From Juglans regia (taxonomy: Eukaryota > Streptophyta > Magnoliopsida > Fagales > Juglandaceae), in the NCBI RefSeq assembly GCF_001411555.2, contig NC_049904.1:22457370-22521369 (forward strand): a stretch of 64,000 bases of DNA, read 5' to 3'. The translations under genes and the position numbers were made by a program. Positions 1 to 10,220 of this stretch are shown one piece after another (within the stretch, counting starts at the first letter, position 1; each line of letters begins with the position of its first letter). A model generated the notes under the pieces. The model did no database searches and was not told where the DNA came from. It saw only the letters and a list, made by a program, of their open reading frames with translations.

Positions 1-295
1 TCGTCAATTGTGACAGAGGAATGGATTGTTGATCCAGTCACGGAGAATTGATGCCATTCACTAAAAATTTTTAGTGAAATGTAGTCACCCCTAATATGTG
101 ATCAGTGGGAGCACATATGGTAAAGGGTGCGGTCAGATAAGGTAATGACAAAAACGTGTGCACGTAGAGGCTTGTCATGCTCTGACGCCGATTTGCAAGA
201 GTTGCAGATGAGAGTTGAGTAGTGGAAAGCTCATATTGGTACCAAGGTAAAATACTCAACTGGATCATCACCGTTTTGTGTGATCAAGTGGGAGA
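1..295 (+). pseudogene. 3' end of a Ty1/copia polyprotein (RNase H tail) with polypurine tract
   Basis: The first 90 bases encode the usual copia C-terminus: EEWIVDP, then after frame slips the remains of LMPFTK and IFSE. Stops and indels break it, so it is a relic. The run ATCAAGTGGGAGA just before 296 has the position and composition of a copia polypurine tract directly ahead of an LTR. The rest of the element lies left of the window. The copia assignment rests on the motif order tail, PPT, LTR. Confidence 0.6.
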
Positions 296-725
296 TGTTA
301 TTCTAAGGGGTGTGATCACCAAACGGTGTACCCCTTGGAATAATATTCTCTAACATGGTGATGGTTCCCATGAGGGGTGATGTTAAAGGAAGTGTCAAGA
401 GACACAACCTTTTGATTTAGTCAAAAGGTTGTGTCACTTCTTAAGGATGTGACTTTTGGGTTACTATTGGTTCACCAATGGTTGTGCCTTTTCACAATAG
501 GATGTGTCACTCCTTAAGGTTGTGACCTTTGGGCTACCATTGGTTAATCAATGGATGTGCCCTTTACCAACCGGTGCATGATGGCCTATAAATAGGGGTC
601 ATTGGTGCACAAACAAATGCACTCAATTCCCTTTGTTCATCACCAACTTGTGGGACAAATACCCTCACGGGAGTGTCACCATATTGTCGTAATTCCGCTT
701 CTATTTGTTATTTAATTTCTCTACA
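296..725 (+). repeat. copia 3' LTR
   Basis: The LTR begins TGTTATTCT after the polypurine tract and ends TCTCTACA, giving the TGT...ACA termini usual for LTRs. A TATAAATA box lies at 587-594. Upstream of it are two imperfect tandem units of about 65 bp (about 428-491 and 501-564), each with a TGTCACTYCTTAAGG core, as in a duplicated LTR enhancer. The right end abuts GDSL coding sequence, so the element is inserted in an exon. The 5' LTR is outside the window, so the TSD cannot be checked. Confidence 0.65.
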
Positions 726-726
726 G

Positions 727-846
727 TTCTGGGACTCTTTCCATCCCAGTGAAGCAGCTAACCTAATTTCTGCAAAAGGAGCATACAGTGTTATCTTCCC
801 ATCTGAGTTTTACCCAAGAGATCAAAGTCTTGTGGCTGAGCTTTAA
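727..846 (+). pseudogene. truncated GDSL esterase/lipase, C-terminal 39 codons
   Basis: One open frame starts right after the copia LTR and runs to a TAA. It begins FWDSFHPSEAANLISAKG, the conserved block V of plant GDSL esterases, which holds the catalytic Asp and His (D..H), followed by a normal-length tail ending SLVAEL. In the intact GDSL gene at 50802-54335 the matching motif, FWDAFHPTEAGN, lies in the middle of the last exon. The coding sequence here was therefore cut inside that exon by the retrotransposon, and this is not a natural exon start. The catalytic Ser, Gly and Asn blocks are absent. It is a non-functional remnant unless the upstream part survives left of the window. Confidence 0.75.
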
Positions 847-1214
847 TAGCTGGTCGTGTCTGGTAATTGTCCTTGAATCTGAGCACTATCCATGGAAATA
901 AATAAATAAATCATTGTTCTTGAGATTGTTGTGGTTACTTCGGGTGTTTTGCAAATATTCCTACTTTTTCGAATTGCTGCACATCAGTCTGGAAAATCGC
1001 AGATAGTTTGCAAATTACTCTTTTTATATATTGTAACTCTGACTTCGATTAAATGGATATGAGAAATGATACTTGAATTGTAATCGTGAATGTGTAGACG
1101 TTGTGTAATCATTTTAAAAATAATGAATAAACTCTCTACTCTTTTCAAATATGTACGTAACATCGCTTATTTGGACAATAACTACCTCATGCACTTTATC
1201 CTATCGTTCGAAAC
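847..1214 (+). other. 3' flank of the truncated GDSL exon
   Basis: AT-rich sequence without a convincing reading frame, probably the former 3' UTR and downstream region of the GDSL fragment. An AATAAATAAATAA stretch lies near 897-910. No other feature was recognised. Confidence 0.35.
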
Positions 1215-1661
1215 TGTGATACCCCATATGATATGAATAAAGATAGGTAGTGTACGAGATCCTATATTATTTGGGAATGAGAAGTTATTGCTCTTTATAA
1301 GATTCTAATGGAGCTCCAATTATATCATTGACTAGTCCTTTTGGAGTATAGGCCATGTGGTTTGGGTCTTCTATTGGGGCGTTACAAATGGTATCAAAGA
1401 CAGGTTCCAACCAGAAATGTGGGACTTGAACCGTGTCACCTACAATGAACAGGCCCGACGGGGACGTCGGGAATTTAAGGAGGGTAGATTGTGATACCCC
1501 ATATGATATGGATAAGGGTAGGTGATGTATGAGATCCCACATTGGTTGGAAAGGAGAAGTTCTTGCTCTTTATAAGATTCTAATGAGACTCTAATTATAT
1601 CATTGACTAGTCATTTTGAAGTATAGGCCAAGTAGTTTGGGTCTTCTATTGAGACGTTACA
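1215..1661 (+). mobile_element. TRIM (miniature LTR retrotransposon)
   Basis: Two 172-bp direct repeats (1215-1386 and 1490-1661) both start TGTGATACCCC and end in GTTACA. Immediately inside the left one, at 1389, is TGGTATCAAAGAC, close to the initiator-Met tRNA primer site TGGTATCAGAGCC. A purine-rich AAGGAGGGTAGA precedes the right repeat. The element is flanked by a perfect 5-bp target duplication, GAAAC (1210-1214 and 1662-1666). There is no coding capacity, and total length is 447 bp. A second copy of the family lies at 47135-47580. It must be moved by proteins of another LTR element. Confidence 0.9.
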
Positions 1662-1666
1662 GAAAC

Positions 1667-2283
1667 TCTATGGTTGTGCAATTTTATTATAGGATTAACA
1701 CTGCTATCAAAAGTTTATAATTAGCCCCCTCCGTCAGTCTAGAAGGATGTCACATGTTGAACTTTTTTTTCTTTTTTTTTTTTAAAAAATTAAAATATAC
1801 GCAAAAATATGTGATGTTAATTCTAAAAGAAATTCGTAAGGACCGAATCTCAAAAAGATGAAGCACGAGGGTTCAATTTATAAATTAGGGAAGCTTCCCT
1901 AATTTATAAATTGAACATCAACTGCTTTCTTTTCCCCAACCATAAAGTTTTGGCACATTATGCCAAGGTTGGTCAGATCTTGTTCACATCTAGGTATCAC
2001 CAAACAAAAATATCATGTTCAATCAGTTTTATATATTTTTTTTCATATTTTACTAATGTGATTGACTGTTTCATTTTTTTATATACACGTGACATGTGTC
2101 TATTAATATAATTGATGAAAATATTAAAAAATTGGTTATTTTTCTAATTGACCCAAATGAATTTCTAAACCTATTATTAAAAGGGACCTACACTCCCAGA
2201 CTCACATTCTCCTGAACCTTCCAAGTGGGGGTTGAAATGGAGTTCCTTTGAATTCCAATTTCCAAATGAAAGGCACCTTTAGA
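1667..2283. other. AT-rich intergenic DNA
   Basis: No gene recognised. Contains poly-T and poly-A runs near 1766-1790 and the 46-bp perfect palindrome listed separately. Confidence 0.4.
1871..1916. repeat. 46-bp perfect palindrome without spacer
   Basis: The sequence reads GTTCAATTTATAAATTAGGG, then AAGCTT, then the exact reverse complement of the first arm. Each arm is 23 nt with the centre at 1893/1894. There is no mismatch and no loop. Confidence 0.95.
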
Positions 2284-2480
2284 TTCGTTTGTTTTTACAA
2301 CTCTTCTCAACTCATCTCATATAATCATTATAAATTTTTTAAATTTTTATACAAAATAAAATAAATAATTCAACTTTTTCAAATCTCAAAACAAAAATAA
2401 TATTAAAAAAATATATTGTAATAATATTTTATTCAACTTTTAACTCTAATCTCATCTCATATGCGAAAACAAACAATGCC
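2284..2480. mobile_element. MITE, copy 1
   Basis: An AT-rich element of about 200 bp whose ends are inverted: ATTCGTTTGTTTTTAC at the left, and GCGAAAACAAACAATG at the right. The interior has the CTCATCTCAT / GAGATGAGAT and TTCAACTTTTTCAAATCT signature. The same interior recurs in opposite orientation at 3139-3350. There is no coding capacity. The superfamily was not determined. Confidence 0.7.
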
Positions 2481-3138
2481 AAAACACAAAACACAATTTC
2501 TCGCTAAAAATATACCCGTAAAACCCAAAAAGCCATCTCAAATATCTCCTTTAGAAATTCACATTAGACAAACTACGTACTTCTAACAAGTGGTTTGGGT
2601 TCGGATGGGTTCTCTATAGCATTCTAATTCCATGATTGTTGGGAGGATATCATGAACGTTTTTACCTCTTTTGGGAAGTTTGAAAAAAACCTTAATAAGA
2701 CTTTTATTGCTCTTTGTAAAAACGAAGTCATTTTTAAAAAAATATTTGGGAAACTGGTATATATGCTACTAATAAAAAAATTGAGAATAAGGGAGTTAGA
2801 ATCTATATAGGAGAGTTGAGAATTCCTTCCCGTGATCATGTGAATTCCACCATCAACTGCCTTTGGATCAGCACACCAATATCTCTGGCCGATTTCAGAT
2901 TATATAATTGGTTCTGGGCCTGAAAATGGTCTACATCGTTCTTAGTCCAACTCACTGGTCCATTGCTAAGCCACTCGAATGGAAGGCAATGAATTGATCG
3001 GGTGTATCTTATATGGATAATTTTAAATCAGAGAATAGAAAGAAATAATAATAATAATACAACAACTAAAATATAACGGAATCGAATGCTTTATAATAAA
3101 ATTATTTCATTCTCCTGCTTTATATTAAAATTATTTTA
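2481..3138. other. intergenic DNA
   Basis: No gene or repeat was recognised. Short frames are interrupted and have no recognisable domain. Confidence 0.3.
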
Positions 3139-3350
3139 TTTGCTTTTAAAGATAAGATGGGATGATATGAATTGAGATGAAAGTTAAAAATTGAATAAAA
3201 TATTGTTAGAATATATTTTTTTTAATATTATTATTATTGTAAGATTTGAAAAAGTTGAATTGTTTATTTTATTTTATATGAGAATTTGAAAAGTTATAAA
3301 GATTAGCAGAGATAATATGAGATGAAATGTGTTGTGAAAACAAACGAGGC
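3139..3350. mobile_element. MITE, copy 2, inverted relative to copy 1
   Basis: Reverse-complement relative of 2284-2480. It carries GAGATGAAAGTTAAAAATTG, the AAAGTTGAATTGTTTATTTT block and the terminal GTGAAAACAAACGAGG. The left boundary is approximate. Confidence 0.65.
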
Positions 3351-3887
3351 AATTCTTCGGTGTAAGAACAAGATCATGATGAGAAAAGGATCGCCCATAT
3401 CCTTGATCTACGTAAAAAAAACTAAAGCAATTTTGTCATGCCAAGGTACATTAACAGACTTGTAATGTTGAATATCCTCATAGGCACTGTCAACCGAAAA
3501 TATTTCATCACATGGTTGGGATGACATACAATCTATTGATCGATGAGCCATCAATAATCATATGGACCTTGGTATTCACACACCTAACACAAATCCCTTA
3601 ATTAATTAACACCTTCTCGATTGAGTCATGCTACAAGTCGATACGACTGGTAGATTTGATGAAAATTCCACAAATTCCGGATGGTGTGATCTCTGTGAAT
3701 GTTTCTATAGCTAATACAAACTACAAGCACGGTGAAGTGTTTGATGAAAATACGACTGGTAGATTTGGTAAAACTAATGCCGGTAAGGTGTTTGGTAGAA
3801 TGTGACATTTCGGTTAAGGTTATCTGAGACCAAACATTGTAAACCAAATTTATGTTACCAAATTTATCAAATACAGCTTACTATGCA
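3351..3887. other. intergenic DNA left of copia-1
   Basis: No gene recognised. A short direct repeat, ATACGACTGGTAGATTTG, occurs near 3639 and again near 3751. The last bases are the left copy of the copia-1 target duplication CTGAT (3888-3892). Confidence 0.3.
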
Positions 3888-3892
3888 CTGAT

Positions 3893-4117
3893 TGTTGAAG
3901 ATAAATAATGAAAGGAAAATGAAGAAGGATTGGAGAGGAAAATATTATTCTCATTCCAACTGTAAATCTGTACACATCCTTAGTACATATATCCTTCGAG
4001 CAACACCATTTCAGTCAATCAGAAAATAGAAAGAATAACCAACCTATACCTATTCTACATTATTCTAGAATAAAGGCTATCTGTACAAAAAGACAAAAAG
4101 AAATGATCCTAACAAAC
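3893..4117 (-). repeat. copia-1 3' LTR, distal part
   Basis: Matches 16339-16563 with about nine substitutions. Read on the plus strand it starts TGTTGAAGATAAA. It breaks off at the gypsy insertion and resumes at 11659. Confidence 0.9.
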
Positions 4118-5540
4118 TGTAACACCCCGTATTTTAGTTTATTTTTACTGAAGGATTATTTTTATTTATTCAAAAAATTTATTCTCTTATTTTAAAATTG
4201 GTTGGATTTTTAGTGAGTTTATTTTTATGATTTTAATTTGGTGAAAATTATTTTTATGTGCTTCCTTAATATTTATTTATTGTTATGCATTTAAATTGCT
4301 TTTCATATTTAATTAATTACTGAGAGATTTAATTATTTCAATTTCACTTTACCATTACGTTTAAATTATTTTATTTAACTTGTGGTTTTGAAATTGTTTC
4401 CATTGGATCATTTTTGTGACCCAAGTTATAAGGATTGAACCTCATTTATTTTCCCTCCATTTTTCTTTCCTCTCATTTTCTTTTCTCTTTCTTTTCTTTT
4501 TTCCACATTTCTTCCTTCGGTCTCTCCCTCCCGCGCGCGACACTCTCTTTCTCCCTCTCTCCGTCCGTTCTTATTCTCCACCCAGCGCCGCCGTGAGCCG
4601 GCGGTGATCGACACTGCCCAGCCCGTTAGCCTCCCTAGCCGCCGGCGACCTCACCCCACCAACCTCAGCTCCACTCGCTACGCCGTTAGCCACCACGAGC
4701 CTCTCCAAGCCGCGGCACTCTTTCCGCCGCTGCGCCGCCGTCGCGCCACCATCTTCTCACCACTTCATCATCGACCTCTTAGCAACCCATTAGACCCAAC
4801 CCTAGCTCCGATCCGTCACCGGTGAAGCACAACTAACCCCATTTCCGATTTGGGTGTTTTTGGTCTTCTACCGCCGCCCACGCCGCCACCCACGGCCAAC
4901 CTTCACCACCACTAGCTTCACCGACCTCCCTAGGCCCTACCCTATCATTCTTGGGTCTTCGTTTGTCTCCGTTGAAAAGTGGATATTTGAGACGCACGGC
5001 CACAGAGCATTTTGCACTGTTACGTTGCTCTGATGTCACTTCTTGCAGCTTCTTGATCCTTCAGAAATTGCTATATAGCGCTGTAAGTATTTCTCCAAAG
5101 AACTTTCGTGATTTAAATGTATTTTTACACTAACTCATTTCACTGTATTTGGTTGGACATGCCGGACTGAGTCCGAGGAGTACGGGGGTTGGATGGATTG
5201 GTGATTGGAGTTGTTTGTGTGATTGATTGGGTTGATAATTGTTGGTTTGGATATTGTGTTGTTCATGTACATTGCATTTTGCACGCATGATCATGTTTGT
5301 AAAGGAAACTGGGTTTTCGTGTATTGCATTCATGTTCATGTGTTTATGAAAAGTGGATTTTCATGTGAGAATGGATTTTGGGTGCGTGTGTATCACGACC
5401 CCAAGCCGAGATGGGGCATTATCTCGGTGGAGCTCCTCTGGTTATTCGGGAGTGGAATATACTGAGTAACGTCCCCTGGATTGTCGCTGGGCGACAATGG
5501 GATCGGACGTGATGGTCTTGTGCCGACTCTGTGGTCCCTT
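4118..5540 (+). repeat. gypsy LTR segment 1 (5' and middle parts)
   Basis: Starts TGTAACACCCCGTATTTTAG. An AT-rich stretch and then a GC-rich, CCGCCG-rich stretch (about 4575-4830) follow. It ends near GTGGTCCCTTGCTG, where pol sequence begins in inverted orientation. Open frames here are chance frames in the GC-rich part: the same DNA recurs at 6945-8058 and 47949-49058. Confidence 0.85.
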
Positions 5541-6944
5541 GCTGTCCAAAACTCTTCTTCAACGAAGACACATGAAACACATCATGAACATCCCCAAAAT
5601 AGTCCGGCAAGGCAACTCTATATGGAACAAGCCCAACCTTCTCTACAATCTGAAAATGGCCAACATATCTTGGACTAAGTTTTCCTTTCTTACCAAAGTG
5701 CTTAACGCCTTTCATATGAGAGACTTTAAGATAAACCCAAGCACCTATTTCAAAGGATAAGTCTCTTCTTCTTGTATCTGTGTAACTCTTCTGGCGACCT
5801 TGCGCTTCCACCATTTTAGTCCTTATAAACTGAACTTGATCCTTCATTTCTTGAATTATCTCAGGCCCAAACAATTTGCTCTCACCAACTTCATCCCAAC
5901 ACAAGGGCGATCTACACTTCCTTCCATACAAAGCTTCATACGGGGCCGTCTGAATGGAGGAATGAAAACTGTTATTATAAGAGAACTCAATAAGCGGCAG
6001 ATGATTATCCCAACTCCCCTGAAATTCCATGACACAAGATTGCAACATATCCTCAGAGTCTGAATAGTACGCTCTGATTGATCGTCTGTTTGAGGGTGAT
6101 ACGCAGTACTAAACTTCAACTTAGTGCCTAAAGCTGCCTGCAAACTCTTCCAAAAATGGGAGGTGAACCGCGGATCCCGATCCGACACGATACTCTTGGG
6201 TACTCCATGCAAACACACTATCTCCTTGACCTATAACCGAGTCAACTTACCCAAAGAGTCAGTATTATTAATAGGCAAGAAATGAGCACTCTTGGTCAAC
6301 CGATCAACAATCACCCAAATTGCGTTCTTCCCACTAGGAGTCCTCGGAAAACCCACAACAAAATCCATAGAAATATCATCCCACTTCAACTCAGGAATAG
6401 GGAGAGGTTGAAGTCTACTAGCAGGTCTTTGATGCTCAGCCTTCACTTGACGGCACATGTCACATTTCTCAATAAACAAAGCGATGTCCAACTTCATTCC
6501 TTCCCACCAGAAATTTTTCTTTAAATCTCGATACATCTTTGTGCTTCCTGGATGAACTGAATAAGGAGCCACATGAGCTTCTGCCAAAATCCGCTCTTTA
6601 AATTCAGAATCTCGAGGAATCACTCTACGATCTCGAAACCGAAGAATACCATCCTTATCCAAGCTGTAATGCAAGGGTCCTCTAGACTTCCTGACTCTTT
6701 TCCTGATAGCTAACAATTTAGGATCCCTTCTTTGAAGAGTCTTCAATTCTTCAAAATCCACTACTCGGGCATCCAAGATTGAAGATAACAATTCCTCTTG
6801 CTGTGAACTCTCGATAAGAAGTCTCCCCATTCCACAAAGGAGAGAGTCCAAATCTGATGACTCTGCTTCCTCCACTTGTTGAGACTTTCTACTCAAAGCA
6901 TCAGTGACTAGATTCGCCTTTCCTGGATGATACTTGATCTCACC
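5541..6944 (-). pseudogene. gypsy pol fragment: RNase H end, integrase, start of C-terminal domain
   Basis: Read on the minus strand from 6944, it shows KYHPGKANLVTDALSRKSQ (end of RNase H), then the HHCC zinc-binding region (H..H and CDMCRQVK), then the integrase core with [21 protein letters not shown] and QSERTIQTL holding the D, D and E residues. Next come [15 protein letters not shown] and the GPFQIVEKVG-type C-terminal domain. A stop near 6230 and frame changes near 6060 break the frame. It lies opposite to the surrounding LTR pieces, so it was inverted during rearrangement. Without RT and protease it is not functional. Confidence 0.9.
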
Positions 6945-8058
6945 ATTTCTTCCTTCGGTCTCTCCCTCCCGCGCACGACACTCTCTTTCTCCCTCTCTCC
7001 GTCCGTTCCTTCTTCTCCACCCAGCACCGCCGTGAGTCGGCGGTGATCGACACCGCCCAGCCCGTTAGCCTCCCTAGCCGCCGGCGACCTCACCCCACAA
7101 ACCTTAGCTCCATTCGCGCCGCCGTTAGCCACCACGAGCCTCTCCAAGCCGCGGCACTCTTTCGCCGCTGCGCCGCTGCGCCGCCGTCGCGCCACCATTG
7201 GCCACCATCTTCTCACCACTTCATCCTCGACCTCTTTGCAACCCATTGGATCCAACCCCAGCTCCGATCCGTCACCAGTGAAGCACAACTAACCCCATTT
7301 CCGATTTGGGTGTTTTTGGTCTTCTACCTCTGCCCACGCCGCCACTCACGACCAACCTTCACCACCACTAGTTTCACCGACCTCCCTAGGCCCTACCCTA
7401 TCATTCTTGGGTCTTCGTTTGACTCCGTTGAAAAGTGGGTATTTGAGACCCAAGGCCACAGTGCATTTTGCACTATTACGTTGCTCTGACGTCACTTCTT
7501 GCAGCTTCGTGGTCCTTCGAAAATTGCTATATAGCGCTGTAAGTATTTCTCCAAAGAAATTTCGTGATTTAAATGTATTTTTGCACTAACTCATTTCACT
7601 ATATTTGGTTGGACATGCCGGACTGAGTCCGAGGAGTATGGGGGTCGGATGGATTGGTGATTGGAGTTATTTGTGTGATTGATTGGGTTGGCAATTGTTG
7701 GTTTGGATATTGTGTTGTTCATGTACATTGCATTTTGCACGCATGATCATGTTTGTAAAGGAAACTGGGTTTTCGTGTATTACATTCATGTTCATGTGTT
7801 TATGAAAACTGGGTTTTCATGTGAGAATGGATTTTGGGTGTGTGTGTATCATGACCCCAAGCCGAGGATGGGGCATTATCTCGGTGGAGCTCCTGTGGTT
7901 ACTCGGGAGTGGAATATAGTGAGTAACGTCCTCTGGATTGTCGCTGGGAGACAATGGGATCGGACGAGATGTCTCGTGCCGACTCCGTGGTCCTTCTGCT
8001 GGCGGGGACTAGAGGATGTCTAGCCATGAACGCGCTGGGCGCGGAACTGGGCATCGCA
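6945..8058 (+). repeat. gypsy LTR segment 2 (middle part)
   Basis: Starts at ATTTCTTCCTTCGG, the point corresponding to about 4509 in segment 1. It runs through the same GC-rich part and the GTGGAGCTCCTSTGGTTACTCGGG motif to GGGCATCGC, where it joins internal leader sequence. The LTR 3' part and the primer site are missing at this junction. Confidence 0.82.
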
Positions 8059-8194
8059 ACAATTGTTATTTTATTTTATGTTAATTGATGTTATTTAATT
8101 CTATTTTATCTTATTGTATTTTTTGTGTTGCTTTTGGTTGAGTTTGGTTTTGTCTGGATTTAAGCGGGGTTGGAGATTGCTCTAAGACAGGAAT

Positions 8195-8680
8195 ATGGTG
8201 AGACCAAGAAGGCAAGCTGATGTGCCCGAGGATGAGCTACCCAGGGGTGATGGAAATTATGCCATGGCGAGGGCGTTGAATAGGATGACAGAGTTCCTCC
8301 AACTTAATTTCCGACCGCCGCAAGGAGATCGAAATAGAGCGGTTGGCCCTTTTCAGATCGTAGAGAAGGTTGGGCTTGTTGCAGATAGAGTTGCCTTGCC
8401 GGACTATTTTGGTGATGTTCATGATGTGTTTCATGTGTCTTCGTTGAAGAAGAGTTTTGGACAGCAAGAGCCACGTTTTGTTGACCCTGAACGCATTCAA
8501 CTTCCACCTAACCTTACATATGAAGTTGCTCCGATGCAGATCGTAGATCAGAAAGAGCAAAGGTTAAGGTCCAAGACAATACCTTTGGTGAAAGTGTCAT
8601 GGGGTGATCCGTTGGCTCAAGATTTCCCTTGGGAGAGAGAAGCTGACATGAGAGAGCAATATCCTTACTTGTTTGATTGA
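8195..8680 (+). pseudogene. in-frame fusion of gypsy gag N-terminus to pol C-terminus (161 codons)
   Basis: Codons 1 to about 49 (MVRPRRQADVPEDELPRG onward) are the start of gag. Codon 50 on (GPFQIVEKVG) is the integrase C-terminal region, also found inverted at about 5541-5700. The tail contains IPLVKVSWGDP and DMREQYPYLF, a degenerate chromodomain-like end as in Tekay elements. Zinc knuckles, protease, RT, RNase H and the integrase core are all missing, so a deletion fused the two ends of the polyprotein in frame. The natural stop is followed by a 3' UTR and the polypurine tract. Whether the short protein is made is unknown. Confidence 0.85.
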
Positions 8681-8791
8681 TTGTGACGGTATGTTCTAAA
8701 GTCTGCTCTTTGTTGAATCTTGATCCTGTCGTAGCTTTAATGTTTGACCTTGCTAATTTCGAGGACGAAATTTTATTTAAGGGGGGGAGGA
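8681..8791 (+). other. gypsy 3' UTR and polypurine tract
   Basis: Non-coding run after the gag-pol fusion, ending AAGGGGGGGAGGA at 8779-8791, a textbook polypurine tract next to the LTR start TGTAACACT. Confidence 0.85.
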
Positions 8792-10081
8792 TGTAACACT
8801 CTGTATTTTAGTGTACTTTTACTAAAGGATTATTTTTATTTATTCAAAAAATTTATTCTCTTATTTTAAAATTGGTTGGATTTTTAGTGAGTTTATTTTT
8901 ATGATTTTAATTTGGTGAAAATTATTTTTATGTGCTTTCTTAATATTTATTTATTGTTATGCATTTAAATTGCTTTTCATATTTAATTAATTACTGCGAG
9001 ATTTAATTATTTCAATTTCACTTTACCATTACATTTAAATTATTTTATTTAACTTGTGGTTTTGAAATCGTTTCCGTTGGATCATTTTTGTAACCCAAGT
9101 TATGAGGATTGGACCTCGTTTATTTTCCCTCCATTTTTCTTTCCTCTCATTTTCTTTTCTCTTTCTTTTCTTTTTTCCTCATTTCTTCCTTCGGTCTCTC
9201 CCTCCCGCACGCGAGACTCTCTTTCTCCCTCTCTCCGTCCGTTCGGTGGAGCTCCTCTGGTTACTCGGGAGCGGAATATACTGAGTAACATCCCCTGGAT
9301 TGTCGCTGGGCGACAATGGGATCGGACGAGATGTTCTCGTGCCGACTCCGTGGTCCTTCTGCTGGCGGGGACTAGAGGATGTCTGGCCATGAACTCGCTG
9401 GGCGCGGAACTGGGCATCGCTACGAAGCCAGGACGTGCGGATGATCCCTAGGGAGATACGTGCGGATGATCCCTAGGGAGATCATGGTGCATATGGTAAT
9501 AATGGATTAATTGGCTATTTTCTGGGAAAATAGTGTGTGTTGGATTTTGTGTAAATCATTTTCTGAGAAAATGTTTTACGGATATTTTGAGCCAAATGGA
9601 ATTTTGGAATGCGTTGGAAAATAATCATTTTCGGAGAAAATGATGTTTTGAGTAAAATGCATATTTCATCATATGCATGCATGTTGGTTGCATTAATACA
9701 TTTTCATTACGTGGTTATTTAGGTTATACTTACCTGCGATACCATTTTGTGGTAACGCAGATTTTGATGTAGATGAGGAGGATGAGGGCGAGCCTGAGAA
9801 GACGGCTTCGCCTGAGGAGTGATCTGGGATCACTTGCTTAGTTATTTTATTTTACTGTATGTTATTTTAATTTTGGATGACTGTATAACTAATTTTAAAC
9901 CTTACTGATGTTTAGATTGTATTTAAATTCTGGTACTTAGTTGACTAATCCGCTGCATTATTTTATACACCGTTGCATGTACGCACACACTTGGCACTAT
10001 CGTTGGGATGCGTGATCGTGTTGTCACTATCCTGGCGTCTCGATTCCCTTGTTTCCTTACATAGGGGTTGGGGGCGCCACA
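8792..10081 (+). repeat. gypsy LTR with internal deletion
   Basis: Starts TGTAACACTCTG. It follows segment 1 to CTCTCCGTCCGTTC (9245), then jumps to GGTGGAGCTCCTCTGG, so the whole GC-rich middle is missing. It ends GGGGGCGCCACA just before a primer site. It contains a short direct repeat ACGTGCGGATGATCCCTAGG near 9433 and 9460. Confidence 0.88.
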
Positions 10082-10082
10082 G

Positions 10083-10220
10083 GTGGTATCAGAGCAGTTC
10101 GACTCTGGGTAAAACCACATGTCCCTTAGGAAGTACCATAAATTATTTTATTATTTTAAAATAATTTTTTAAAGGTGTTGTAAGTTACAGTATTTATTAA
10201 AAATAAATATGATATATTAT
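10083..10220 (+). other. gypsy primer binding site and leader
   Basis: TGGTATCAGAGCAG begins at 10084, matching the initiator-Met tRNA primer class. About 120 bp of AT-rich leader follow, up to the inverted gag piece. Confidence 0.8.

Noticed and set aside
1215..1661. Cassandra-type TRIM with 5S rRNA in the LTR
   Set aside because: I saw no 5S promoter boxes in the 172-bp LTR.
4604..4825. GC-rich open frames in the gypsy LTR (also 7043-7489 and 48231-48657, both strands)
   Set aside because: The same DNA recurs at three LTR positions, frames are not conserved among copies, and low-complexity CCG and TC content explains the lack of stops.
10084..10110. tRNA gene suggested by TGGTATCAGAGC
   Set aside because: Only the primer-site complement of the tRNA 3' end is present, placed directly after an LTR; no tRNA body follows.
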